Source: Sphingomonas faeni
GTDB lineage: Bacteria; Pseudomonadota; Alphaproteobacteria; Sphingomonadales; Sphingomonadaceae
Assembly: GCF_024273235.1 (NCBI RefSeq)
Contig: NZ_JANBVH010000018.1
Coordinates: forward strand, 32,791 to 96,790
Length of the DNA: 64,000 nucleotides
Reading direction: 5' to 3'
Part shown: positions 24,246 to 32,080 of the stretch, one piece after another
How positions within the stretch are numbered: the first letter of the stretch is position 1
Layout of the letters: each line of letters starts with the position of its first letter
Position numbers and translations under genes: made by a program
Notes under the pieces: model-generated
Databases searched by the model: none
Told to the model about the DNA's origin: nothing
Seen by the model: the letters and a program-made list of their open reading frames with translations, nothing else

Positions 24246-25948
24246 GCGTTGCTCCTTTGACCGGGCCACGATTCGAGCTGGGCGTCCGGAAACGCAGCCA
24301 CCGCGGCCTTCATGATGGGGGATTCGAGAATAGCCTGGCGCACCGCGGCGTCGGCAGTATCCTGCGCCTCGCGCAGCGTCGGCTCGCCGGGGGCGTCGAC
24401 AATCGACACTTTCCACGCGGTCCGCGTCACCGTCTTCAACAGCGTGTTGAGTTCGGCGAGCGTATCGGCCGAGACCGGGCGACTGCCGCTGAGCGCGAGT
24501 TCGGGCGGCGCATAGCTGACGACGCGCGCGCCGTGGCGGAGCCGCGCGGCGATCGCGAGGCCGCCCGATTCGTCGAGCAGATCGACCAGCGCCTCGAACG
24601 TCGGCGGCAGGATCGGACCGGTCGACACAGGTTCTGTCGCCTTCGCGGCGGATCCCGCGTTCCAGGGCGGCGCTTCGCCGGACGGGGGTGCAGGCGACGG
24701 CGGCGGTGAAGTCGGTGCGGCCGAGGGCGCTGCACCACTAGCAATCTGCCGAGCCAACTCGCCGGGGTCGGGCAGCGTCGAGGCGTAGATCGCGCGTAGC
24801 AGTGCCATCTCAGCCGCCTCGATCGGCAACGCGGCTTTGGCGACCTCGTCATGGCCCTTGAGGAACAGCTGCCACAAGCGGTGCAGCGCAGGATAGCCGA
24901 GCGATGCCGCCCATTCCTCGCGCGCCGCGCGCTCTTCCATCGGCTGCGCTGCGTCGGGCGGCGTGCCGACCTTGGTCAGCGTGATGCCGTGGACGGTTTC
25001 GAGCAGCGACCGCAGCACCGACAGCGGATCGACGCCGTAATCATATTGCCGGCGCATCGAGGCGAGCGCCCCTGCCCCGTCGCCGGCCAGGATCAACGTC
25101 AGCAGATCGCGGACCGCACCGCGGTCCGACAAGCCGAGCATCTGCCGCACCGCGTCCGCCGTCACGCCGCCACCTTCGAGCCCGGCATGCGCGATCGCCT
25201 GGTCGAGGATCGACAGGCCGTCGCGCGCGGAGCCTTCCGCGGCGCGCGCGATCAGCATCAGCGCCTCGGGATCGGCGACCACGCCCTCCTGCTCCGAGAC
25301 CCACGCGAAATGCTTGGAAAGCTGTTCGGCGGAAATGCGGCGGAGGTCGAAGCGTTGGCAGCGCGACAGGACCGTCACCGGCACCTTGTTCACTTCGGTG
25401 GTCGCAAACAGGAATTTCACATGGGGAGGTGGCTCCTCCAGCGTCTTCAGCAGCGCGTTGAACGCATTCTTCGACAGCATGTGGACTTCGTCGATGATGT
25501 AGATCTTGAATCGCGCGGTGACCGCCGAATAGCGCGACGCGTCGATGATCTCGCGGACGTCGTCGACGCCGGTGTGGCTGGCGGCGTCCATCTCGATCAC
25601 GTCGATATGGCGGCCCTCGGCGATCGCGCGGCACGGCTCGCAGACGCCGCAGGGGTCGATCGTCGGGCCGCCGTCACCGTCCGGGCCGATGCAATTGAGC
25701 GCCTTGGCGATCAGCCGCGCGGTCGACGTCTTGCCGACACCGCGGACGCCGGTCATCAGGAAGGCGTGGGCGAGCCGGTCGCGCTTGATCGCGTTGCCGA
25801 GCGTCTGGACCATCGCATCCTGGCCGATCAGCTCCGAAAAGGTCTGCGGACGGTATTTTCGCGCGAGCACGCGGTAGGCGGCGTCTGCCGCTTTGGCGGG
25901 CTGCGGGGGTTCGCCCAGGTCGAAGGAATCTGACATTGCGGTCGTCAT
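24242..25948 (-). CDS. dnaX: DNA polymerase III subunit gamma/tau
   Basis: The clamp-loader ATPase is about 568 residues. It has Walker A GVRGVGKTSTARL, the zinc-binding cysteines in CGVCEPC and a preceding Cys, the Walker B/sensor region IIDEVHMLS, and SRCQRFDLRR. The C-terminal third has a Pro/Ala/Ser-rich linker (SPPPSPAPPSGEAPPW) before the tau polymerase-binding part. The start is ATG at 25948 or 25936; the reading frame is open further upstream through the leader, but there it is not protein-like and runs towards the SRP RNA gene. Confidence 0.94.
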   Translation of the reverse strand: MTTAMSDSFDLGEPPQPAKAADAAYRVLARKYRPQTFSELIGQDAMVQTLGNAIKRDRLAHAFLMTGVRGVGKTSTARLIAKALNCIGPDGDGGPTIDPCGVCEPCRAIAEGRHIDVIEMDAASHTGVDDVREIIDASRYSAVTARFKIYIIDEVHMLSKNAFNALLKTLEEPPPHVKFLFATTEVNKVPVTVLSRCQRFDLRRISAEQLSKHFAWVSEQEGVVADPEALMLIARAAEGSARDGLSILDQAIAHAGLEGGGVTADAVRQMLGLSDRGAVRDLLTLILAGDGAGALASMRRQYDYGVDPLSVLRSLLETVHGITLTKVGTPPDAAQPMEERAAREEWAASLGYPALHRLWQLFLKGHDEVAKAALPIEAAEMALLRAIYASTLPDPGELARQIASGAAPSAAPTSPPPSPAPPSGEAPPWNAGSAAKATEPVSTGPILPPTFEALVDLLDESGGLAIAARLRHGARVVSYAPPELALSGSRPVSADTLAELNTLLKTVTRTAWKVSIVDAPGEPTLREAQDTADAAVRQAILESPIMKAAVAAFPDAQLESWPGQRSNA

Positions 25949-26183
25949 AGCGGGTGTCGCGAGCGCTGTCGAAGGGGAGTGAAGTATAGAAAGTATAGAC
26001 GCTGGGAAGGGTCTGCACTTGTGTCGGCGCGGTGGCTGGCCGGGGTAGTTTTGGCGGGGGTGTGAGGCATGAGCCGAGCTTGGCACGGCGTGACCGTGTA
26101 GGACAATGGTTTGGAACGTATCGGGAACGTTTGAGTGCGTACGTCGCCGATCATGGGGTTCCACGGCTGCCGAAGAAGATAGG
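25949..26183. other. Leader region between SRP RNA gene and dnaX
   Basis: No gene is visible here. It separates the dnaX start from the 83-bp tandem repeats and the SRP RNA gene, all read on the minus strand. A directly repeated AAGTATAGA motif occurs near 25983-26000. The dnaX promoter is likely within this stretch, but no confident -35/-10 pair was identified. Confidence 0.5.
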
Positions 26184-26349
26184 GAAGTGCGCTGCGGCTC
26201 AGCCGCATCGTCAGACGGCGCTCCCACGCCGCTGGCCGCGCTCACGTTTGCTTGCAAACGTTCGCGGAAGTGCGCTGCGGCTCAGCCGCATCGTCAGACG
26301 GCGCTCCCGCGCCGCTGGCCGCGCTCACGTTTGCTTGCAAACGTTCGCG
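26184..26349. repeat. Two tandem 83-bp direct repeats
   Basis: Two head-to-tail copies (26184-26266 and 26267-26349) differ at a single base. Each unit contains the dyads TGCGGCTCAGCCGCA and CGTTTGCTTGCAAACG, so each can fold into hairpins. The second copy ends exactly where the SRP RNA 3' stem begins (on the minus strand the repeats lie just downstream of the RNA gene), so they may act in 3' processing or termination. Confidence 0.9.
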
Positions 26350-26442
26350 GTGGGAGCCGGGACGACCCGTGGCTTAGTCGTTGTGGCTGCTTCCTTCCGG
26401 ATCTGACCAAGTTGGCGACGACCACGTCCGCCCGACTCCCGC
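26350..26442 (-). ncRNA. ffs: Signal recognition particle RNA (4.5S, small bacterial type)
   Basis: Read on the minus strand, the apical domain GGTCAGATCCGGAAGGAAGC followed by AGCC matches the universal SRP RNA core (GGUCAGG-CCGGAAGGAAGCAGCC). The closing stem is perfect: GGGAGTCGGG at 26440-26431 pairs with CCCGGCTCCC at 26361-26352 (one G-U), with inner stems CGTGG/CCACG and GTCGT/ACGAC. The length of about 93 bases fits the Alu-less bacterial form. It binds Ffh for co-translational membrane targeting. A location upstream of dnaX is typical of alphaproteobacteria. The ends are estimated from the stem. Confidence 0.93.
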
Positions 26443-26497
26443 GGCGCATATGGCGGGGTCGGGCGGGATGATCAAGCGTTAGCTTGCTGCACTAAAA

Positions 26498-26737
26498 TCA
26501 GCGGCGGATGCGGACGGTGCGGCAGACGCGCTGGCGGTGATGGTTGCGGTACACGTTGCGGCAGACCTGGCGCGTGCGGACCACGTGACGGCGATAACCG
26601 GGGCGGTTGGCGTTGTGACGCACGACGGTGCGCTCATGGACGACGGTGCGCTGTGCCGATGCTTCGGCAGCGATGCCGACCGGTGCGAGCCCGGTGAGTG
26701 CGACGAGACCGGCGGCGGCGAGGGTGAACAACTTCAT
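26498..26737 (-). CDS. Small secreted arginine-rich protein
   Basis: The 79-residue protein has a clear signal peptide (MKLFTLAAAGLVALTGLAPVGIAAEASAQ). The mature part is about 50 residues, strongly basic, rich in Arg, His and Val, with two cysteines in RQVCRNVYRNHHRQRVCR that could form a disulfide. No family is recognised. It is the second of two neighbouring small basic exported proteins on this strand. Confidence 0.7.
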   Translation of the reverse strand: MKLFTLAAAGLVALTGLAPVGIAAEASAQRTVVHERTVVRHNANRPGYRRHVVRTRQVCRNVYRNHHRQRVCRTVRIRR

Positions 26738-26858
26738 GATAATCTCCTACTGGGTCTGAACTCCGCTGAGTCCTGCAACCTATGTTAATAAACTAGGCTC
26801 GATCGTTACGGTTCCGTATCAGACCCAGAATTTGACCCCGAATTTAACGACGCCGGAT

Positions 26859-27173
26859 TTAGCGGCGGAAACAGCGACGAACCGGCCCGTAATAGCCACG
26901 CTGGATCCGGCATACGACGCGCGAGCGGCCGTAGCCGCGCGGTCCGCGATAGCCGTAGCCGCCGCCACGATAGCCGCCGCGGTAGCCGCGATAGCCGTGA
27001 CGGGGACCATCCCAGCCCCGACGGCCATGCCAGCCGCGGTTGCCGCGGGGCCCATGCCAGCCGGGGCCACCGCGCGGGCCGTCCCATCCATGCCGCTGCG
27101 CATCGGCAGGGGCCGCGGCGAAAACGGTTCCCGCGGCCAAGGCGCCAGCGGCGAACATTGCGATGATCTTCAT
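26859..27173 (-). CDS. Small secreted Gly/Arg/Tyr-rich protein
   Basis: The 104-residue protein has a signal peptide (MKIIAMFAAGALAAGTVFAAAPADAQ) and a low-complexity mature region of repeated WDGPRG/WHGPRG and YRGGYRG units, ending in a short two-cysteine tail (VVCRIQRGYYGPVRRCFRR). That tail resembles the end of the downstream basic protein, so the two may be distant paralogues. The function is unknown; cell-envelope or stress roles are guesses. Confidence 0.72.
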   Translation of the reverse strand: MKIIAMFAAGALAAGTVFAAAPADAQRHGWDGPRGGPGWHGPRGNRGWHGRRGWDGPRHGYRGYRGGYRGGGYGYRGPRGYGRSRVVCRIQRGYYGPVRRCFRR

Positions 27174-27297
27174 GTCCGGTACTCCTCTCAAGACCTCGTA
27201 CATTGAGGCGATGAGGGGATAATCCGCTTACGGCCGTGCACGTTCCATGAACCGGCCGTTGTCTTCCTGTAAGCTTTGCTGACCTAGTGGAATTGGC

Positions 27298-27603
27298 CTA
27301 ACCGGGGATCCGCACGGTCAGGCCGTCGAGCGCATCGGTCAGGCGGATCTGGCAGGCGAGACGACTGGTGCGCGTCGCGTTGGGCGCGAGATCGAGCATG
27401 TCCTCCTCGTCTTCGCTTGCCGGCGGCAGGCGGGGAAAATCGGCGGGATCGACGATGACGTGGCAGGTCGCGCAGGACAACTGGCCTTCGCAGGTGCCTT
27501 CGAGCGGTTGGCCATGCGCCTGTGCCGCATCCAGGAACCGGTCGCCGGGGTTTGCGGCGACAATGGTCGCGCTGCCGTCACGGGCGATGAAGCGGACGAT
27601 CAT
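27298..27603 (-). CDS. 2Fe-2S ferredoxin
   Basis: The 101-residue plant/adrenodoxin-type ferredoxin has cluster ligands Cys38, Cys44, Cys47 (C-x5-C-x2-C) and Cys84. The acidic stretch SEDEEDMLDLAP is typical of the adrenodoxin-like group used in Fe-S cluster assembly and cytochrome P450 electron transfer. The ATG at 27603 overlaps the stop of the upstream cysteine desulfurase (ATGA), tying it to sulfur mobilisation; it could supply electrons for cluster assembly. Confidence 0.9.
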   Translation of the reverse strand: MIVRFIARDGSATIVAANPGDRFLDAAQAHGQPLEGTCEGQLSCATCHVIVDPADFPRLPPASEDEEDMLDLAPNATRTSRLACQIRLTDALDGLTVRIPG

Positions 27604-28835
27604 GGCCATTGTCCCTCGGCTGCGGCGACGATCGCGTCGATGGCGTCGCGGAGTTCGGTTTCGGTGGTGCAGCGGCCGAAGCCGAGGCGGATGCTGGAGC
27701 GTGCCTGTGGTTCGGTGAGACCGATCGCGCGGAGGACGTGGCTGGAGCGGCCCGATCCACTCGCGCAGGCCGAGCCGGCGGAAAAAGCGATGTCGCGGAG
27801 GTCGGACATCAGGCGGTTCACGTCGAGGCCTTCGCGGCGGATGTTGAGGTTGCCGTGATAGCGGGGGTCGGTGGCGCCGTTGATCGTCCAGCCGGGGCCG
27901 AGGCGGTCGAGCGCGAGCGACCAGAGGCGGTCGATGTGCGCGGCGTCCTGGTCCTTGCGATCCGCCATGAGCTGCGCGGCGGCGCCGAAGCCTGCGCAGA
28001 GGGCTGGCGACAGCGTGCCGGAGCGGCCGGGGGCTTCCTGTCCGCCGCCGTGCAGCAGCGGGGCGAGGTCGACGCCGTCGCGGATCCAGAGTGCGCCGAT
28101 GCCCTTGGGGCCGTGGATCTTGTGCGCGGAGATCGCGATCAGGTCGACGGTAGCGGGGATCGAAACGCGGCCATAGCCTTGCACCGCGTCGCACAGCATC
28201 AGCGCGCCGGCTGCGTGGGCGGCGTCGACGATCGCGGCGATCGGCTGGATGACGCCGATCTCGTTGTTGACGAGCATCGCGGCGACGAGGCCCGTGCCCG
28301 GGGGGATCGCGGCGCAGGGTTTGTCGGGGTCGACTGGGGTGGATCGACTTTGAACTTCCCCCCTCCCTGGAAGGGAGGGGCTGGGGGTGGGTTGGCCAGA
28401 TTTTGCCGCCGACGTTCGATCATACGGAAGCCGACCCACCCCCGACCCCTCCCTTCCAGGGAGGGAGGAAGAGTCGATCCAACCAAGGCCGTCTGCGCCG
28501 ACTGGGAGGATCGTGACGTGGCGCCGCCTCGCCGATTCGGCTGCCACAGTGTCGAGGACGGCCGCATGTTCGGTAGCCAGCGTGACGATCGCGCCGCTCG
28601 TGCCCTTGATCGCCCAGTTCAGCGCTTCGGTCGCGCCACTGGTGAAGGCGACGCGGCCGCCGGGGGGGAGCAGCGCGGCAACCTGGTCGCGGGCGATTTC
28701 GACGGCGGCTTTCGCGCGGCGGCCTTCGCGGTGGGGGGAGTGCGGATTGGCGTGTTGCGATTCCAGCCAGGGGAGCATCGCGGCGAGCGCTTCGAGTGCG
28801 AGCGGGGTGGTCGCCTGGTAGTCGAGATAGGTCAT
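27600..28835 (-). CDS. Cysteine desulfurase with in-frame palindromic-element insert
   Basis: The protein is 411 residues, about 45 longer than its family norm. It starts MTYLDYQATTP, has the PLP-region SAHKIHGPKGIGALW and the active-site cysteine in SAGSACASGSGRSS. Residues about 122-160 are encoded by a complete family A palindrome: the host sequence GADGLGWID breaks into SSSLPGREGSGVGRLP..PTPSPSLPGRGEV and resumes at TGLVAAMLVNNEIGVIQP. The frame is intact, so an extended enzyme is predicted. It overlaps the upstream desulfurase and the downstream ferredoxin by four bases each. Confidence 0.9.
   Translation of the reverse strand: MTYLDYQATTPLALEALAAMLPWLESQHANPHSPHREGRRAKAAVEIARDQVAALLPPGGRVAFTSGATEALNWAIKGTSGAIVTLATEHAAVLDTVAAESARRRHVTILPVGADGLGWIDSSSLPGREGSGVGRLPYDRTSAAKSGQPTPSPSLPGRGEVQSRSTPVDPDKPCAAIPPGTGLVAAMLVNNEIGVIQPIAAIVDAAHAAGALMLCDAVQGYGRVSIPATVDLIAISAHKIHGPKGIGALWIRDGVDLAPLLHGGGQEAPGRSGTLSPALCAGFGAAAQLMADRKDQDAAHIDRLWSLALDRLGPGWTINGATDPRYHGNLNIRREGLDVNRLMSDLRDIAFSAGSACASGSGRSSHVLRAIGLTEPQARSSIRLGFGRCTTETELRDAIDAIVAAAEGQWP
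28355..28471. repeat. Palindromic element, family A (copy 4), inside a coding sequence
   Basis: The sequence is of the same family as the intergenic copies (CCCTCCCTGGAAGGGAGGG arms, GGGGGTGGGT inner arms) but lies in frame inside the second cysteine desulfurase gene. The bases just outside extend the pairing with TGGATCGACT/AGTCGATCCA, making an unusually long palindrome. Confidence 0.93.
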
Positions 28836-29920
28836 GCGGCGCGCATCGCTGCGTCGTGCGCAAGGTTGCGAAACGCGCTGGCGAACAGGTCCAGTTCTTC
28901 GACCGTCGTCGACCACCCAAGACTGATACGGATCGTTCTTCCCGCGACGGCTTCGGGAACGCCAAAGGCTGCGAGCGAACGGCTGGTCTTCAACGTCCCC
29001 GACGAACAGGCGCTGCCCGCAGAAACGGCAAACCCCATGGCATCCAGGCGGATCAGTTGGGCGGCCGACGGCAGATGCTCCATCGCGACGGAAAAGATGT
29101 GCGAGCACTGGACGCCCGGCATGTTGATTTCGGCCGCGTCATATAGCGCATTCTTGAAATCGAACCGCTGCTCGACATCTGTAGACCACGCGCCTGCGAC
29201 ATCCAATGCGGCAGCAAATCCGAGTACGCCCGGGAGATTCTCGGTTCCGGCACGGTATCCGGACTCGTGACCGCCGGTCGGCTCCAGCATCCCGAAATTC
29301 CGGACCAGCAGCGCCCCTACTCCGGGGGGGCCACCGAGCTTGTGCGCCGACACGACGACCATATCCGCGTCGGGGAGCGGCATTTTTCCGGCCGATTGCG
29401 AACAATCCGCCAGCACCAAGCCGCCTGCGTCCTGAACCATTTTGATAGCAGTCGAGCGAACGTAAGGGAGCAGGGCAGTTCCCGTCTCCGAATTTATTGC
29501 CTGGATCGCGACGACTGGTGGGGGCCCGGTTTCCAAATACTTCGCAAGGAAGGCCTCATCCGATTCGCCTTCGACTATCGGCAGAATGTCAGCCTGAGGC
29601 GCGGCGCGAAATACGGCGTCATGCTCCACGGCGGAAACAAGCTGACGCTGGGTCTTAGATCGGCCCAAGCCGATCGCCAGCGCCTCGCTCGCGCCACTGG
29701 TCAGAATGACCTCACCCGTCCAGCCCAACACGGACCTGATCCTCGCTCGCGCATCCTCCAGCGCGCGTCGAGCCGCGCGACCCTCGGCATGTGGCGAGGA
29801 CGGGTTCGCCCAGCGCGCCATGCCCTCCATCACCGCCGCGGTCGCCTCGGGGCGCATCGGCGTGGTGGCGGCGTGATCGAGGTAGATACGGGACTCGTGA
29901 CGGGCCAGGGTCGGTTCCAA
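28832..29920 (-). CDS. Cysteine desulfurase (NifS/IscS family), upstream paralogue
   Basis: The 362-residue PLP enzyme releases sulfur from cysteine as a persulfide. It has IYLDHAATTPMRPEA at the N-terminus, the PLP lysine in VVVSAHKLGGPPG and the active-site cysteine in SAGSACSSGTLKTS. The start is TTG, the only codon ahead of the conserved YLDHAATTP. It is clearly distinct in sequence from the next gene, also a desulfurase, so this is an old duplication rather than a recent one. Base composition is a little less G/C-biased than in its neighbours. Confidence 0.9.
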   Translation of the reverse strand: MEPTLARHESRIYLDHAATTPMRPEATAAVMEGMARWANPSSPHAEGRAARRALEDARARIRSVLGWTGEVILTSGASEALAIGLGRSKTQRQLVSAVEHDAVFRAAPQADILPIVEGESDEAFLAKYLETGPPPVVAIQAINSETGTALLPYVRSTAIKMVQDAGGLVLADCSQSAGKMPLPDADMVVVSAHKLGGPPGVGALLVRNFGMLEPTGGHESGYRAGTENLPGVLGFAAALDVAGAWSTDVEQRFDFKNALYDAAEINMPGVQCSHIFSVAMEHLPSAAQLIRLDAMGFAVSAGSACSSGTLKTSRSLAAFGVPEAVAGRTIRISLGWSTTVEELDLFASAFRNLAHDAAMRAA

Positions 29921-30001
29921 TTGCGAAAAGGGGCGTGTCGCCTATATAATGCAGATCATCCCGCACTCCACCCGAGTGCGTATCCCAGCTCGCGAGTGCC
30001 C

Positions 30002-30658
30002 ATGCCAGAAGTCATTTTTCCCGGTCCCGAAGGCCGTCTCGAAGGTCGTTTTGCGCCGGGGCCGCGTCCGCGCGCGCCCGTCGCGATGATCCTGCACCCT
30101 CATCCGTCGGCCGGTGGCACGATGAACAACGCGATCGTGCAGCAGCTCTACAAGACCTTCCAGCGGCGGGGCTTCGCGACGCTGCGATTCAACTTTCGCG
30201 GCGTCGGCAAGAGCCAGGGCGTGTTCGACAATGGCGTCGGCGAACTGAGCGATGCGGCGAGCGCGCTCGACTGGGTGCAGAGCTTCCATCCCGAGGCGCA
30301 GACGACCTGGATCGCCGGCGTCAGCTTCGGCGCGTGGATCGGCATGCAGCTGCTGATGCGCCGGCCGGAAATCCGCGGGTTCATCTCGGTGGCACCGCCG
30401 GCCAACCTGTACGACTTCACGTTCCTGGCGCCGTGCCCGTCGAGCGGGATCATCATCCAGGGCGAGGCCGACGAGGTCGCGACGCCGGGTGCCACGCAGA
30501 AGCTGGTGGATAAGCTCCGCACGCAGAAGCACATCACGATCCATCACGACACGATCCCGAAGGCGAACCACTTCTTCGAGCATGAGATGCCGGAGCTGAT
30601 GGGGAGCGTGGACAAGTATCTCGACATGCGCCTCGACCCGAACTCGCCGATCCGGTGA
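30002..30658 (+). CDS. Alpha/beta hydrolase (dienelactone-hydrolase-like, COG2945 type)
   Basis: The 218-residue protein begins MPEVIFPGPEGRLEGR and shows LHPHPSAGGTMNN, LRFNFRGVGKSQG, the nucleophile elbow GVSFGAW, the acid in QGEADEVA and the His in KANHFFE. This pattern matches a widespread family of short hydrolases of unknown substrate. The gene is divergent from the cysteine desulfurases (81 bases between starts). The reading frame is open upstream from 29267, but that part is antisense to a desulfurase and is not used. Confidence 0.88.
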   Translation: MPEVIFPGPEGRLEGRFAPGPRPRAPVAMILHPHPSAGGTMNNAIVQQLYKTFQRRGFATLRFNFRGVGKSQGVFDNGVGELSDAASALDWVQSFHPEAQTTWIAGVSFGAWIGMQLLMRRPEIRGFISVAPPANLYDFTFLAPCPSSGIIIQGEADEVATPGATQKLVDKLRTQKHITIHHDTIPKANHFFEHEMPELMGSVDKYLDMRLDPNSPIR

Positions 30659-30802
30659 TCCTGTCCTTCTCCCCATGGGGAGAAGGTGGCGCGCCAGCGT
30701 CGGATGAGGGGGAGTTGGGGATAGGCTGGCGCGTCCCAACTCCCCTCTCCCTTCCCACCGCAAGTGCGGCGGGCCCCTTCCCTCTCCCCGCAGGGGCGAG
30801 GG
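30659..30802. repeat. Palindromic element, family C (copy 2)
   Basis: The arms resemble the 9092 copy: CTTCTCCCC..GGGGAGAAGG at the left and CCCCTCTCCCTTCCC..CCCTTCCCTCTCCCCGC at the right, with ACTCCCC/GGGGAGT inner pairs. It starts at the hydrolase stop and ends at the stop of the convergent small gene, so it is a likely bidirectional terminator region. Confidence 0.85.
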
Positions 30803-30804
30803 AG

Positions 30805-30984
30805 TTAGAGCGTCCAGATCGCTACGTTGGCCAGCAGTACCGCCGCCATTACGAGCATCAGCACGCCTTTCCTGCGGTCGCGCTTCTTCACGATCAGCGT
30901 GATGCCGCCGATCAGGCAGGCGAACATCCCCAGCATGGCGATGGCGGGCGCCGCGGCGGCGATCGATGTCAGTACGGGGTTCAT
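30805..30984 (-). CDS. Small two-helix membrane protein
   Basis: The 59-residue protein has two hydrophobic segments (about residues 7-32 and 41-58) flanking a short basic loop KKRDRRKG, predicting a small inner-membrane hairpin. Its ATG overlaps the stop of the threonine dehydratase gene (ATGA), which supports real translation. No family name can be given. Confidence 0.75.
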   Translation of the reverse strand: MNPVLTSIAAAAPAIAMLGMFACLIGGITLIVKKRDRRKGVLMLVMAAVLLANVAIWTL

Positions 30985-31943
30985 GCGGCCATTGCCTTTG
31001 CGTACGCAGCGAGATCGACGTTGCCGCCGGAGAGGATGACGAGCAGGCCGGGTTCGAGCGTGACCTTGCCCGACAGCACCGCCGCCAGCCCGACCGCGCC
31101 GCCCGGTTCGATCACCAGCTGCAGTTTCTCGGCCGCCCAGCGCTGTGCCGCCGCGATCTCCGATTCGCTGACTTCCACCCCGGTTGCGTCGCGGCGGGAT
31201 AGGACGTCGAACGTCAGCGGGGACACGCGCAAGGTCTGGAGCGAATCGCAGGCGGTCGGGGGCGGGTTGGGGCCGACGGGTTCGATCCACGATGCTTCCA
31301 GAGAACGGCGCATGTCGTCCCAGCCCTCCGGCTCCACGACCGTGATCGCGCTGTCCTTCAAGGCCAGCGCGATGCCCGCCGACAGGCCGCCACCGCCGCA
31401 AGGGATCACGACCCGGCTTGGCACGCCCATGCCCAGAGCCGCCATTTGCGCGGCTGCCTCGATGCCCGCGCTCCCCTGTCCTTCGATGATCCAGGGGTCG
31501 TCGAAGCTCGGCACCAGCGTTGCGCCCCGCGCTTCGGCGAGTTGCGCGGCGATCACCTCTCGGCTTTCGGTGGCGCGGTCGTAGGTCACTACCTCCGCGC
31601 CCAGCGCCAGGGTCGACTCGCGCTTCAAGCGCGGCGCGTCTGAGGGCATCACGATGGTCGCCGCGACTCCCAGCCGCTTCGCCGCCCAGGCCACGCCCTG
31701 CGCGTGATTGCCCGACGAAAACGCGACCACACCTTTTTTCCGCGCGGCTTCGTCCAGTGCGGTGAGCCGATGCCATGCGCCGCGAATCTTGAACGCGCCG
31801 ATTGGTTGCAACGATTCAGCCTTGAACGCGACCGGTACACCCTTGATTTCACTTATAAACAGCGGGGTCGGCGGCAGGATCCGCGCGATCTTTTCCGCGG
31901 CGTCCCGTACCCCCGCCCGCGTCGGCTGTCGCAAAATCGTCAC
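30981..31943 (-). CDS. Threonine/serine dehydratase family protein
   Basis: The 320-residue fold-type II PLP enzyme deaminates or isomerises hydroxy-amino acids. The PLP lysine is Lys52 in SLQPIGAFKIRGA, followed by SSGNHAQGVAWAAK and the phosphate-binding CGGGGLSAGI. It lacks the C-terminal regulatory ACT domain of biosynthetic IlvA, so it is of the catabolic/racemase-like class. The real substrate (threonine, serine or hydroxyaspartate) is not settled by sequence alone. Confidence 0.87.
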   Translation of the reverse strand: MTILRQPTRAGVRDAAEKIARILPPTPLFISEIKGVPVAFKAESLQPIGAFKIRGAWHRLTALDEAARKKGVVAFSSGNHAQGVAWAAKRLGVAATIVMPSDAPRLKRESTLALGAEVVTYDRATESREVIAAQLAEARGATLVPSFDDPWIIEGQGSAGIEAAAQMAALGMGVPSRVVIPCGGGGLSAGIALALKDSAITVVEPEGWDDMRRSLEASWIEPVGPNPPPTACDSLQTLRVSPLTFDVLSRRDATGVEVSESEIAAAQRWAAEKLQLVIEPGGAVGLAAVLSGKVTLEPGLLVILSGGNVDLAAYAKAMAA

Positions 31944-32080
31944 ACACTGGCTCCTATGCGCCCAACCCTATTTACATGGGGGGCAAGCGACCGTAGATCG
32001 CCCTTCCGCTGCCCCATGGGACTTCCAACCGCAAGGCAGTGTTTTCGTAATTTGTCTCAGGACATTGGAGGTCCCTTGAA

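Noticed and set aside
25949..26257. N-terminal extension of DnaX by about 100 residues
   Set aside because: It would run through the leader and the tandem repeat and resembles no clamp-loader N-terminus; ATGs at 25948/25936 fit the family.
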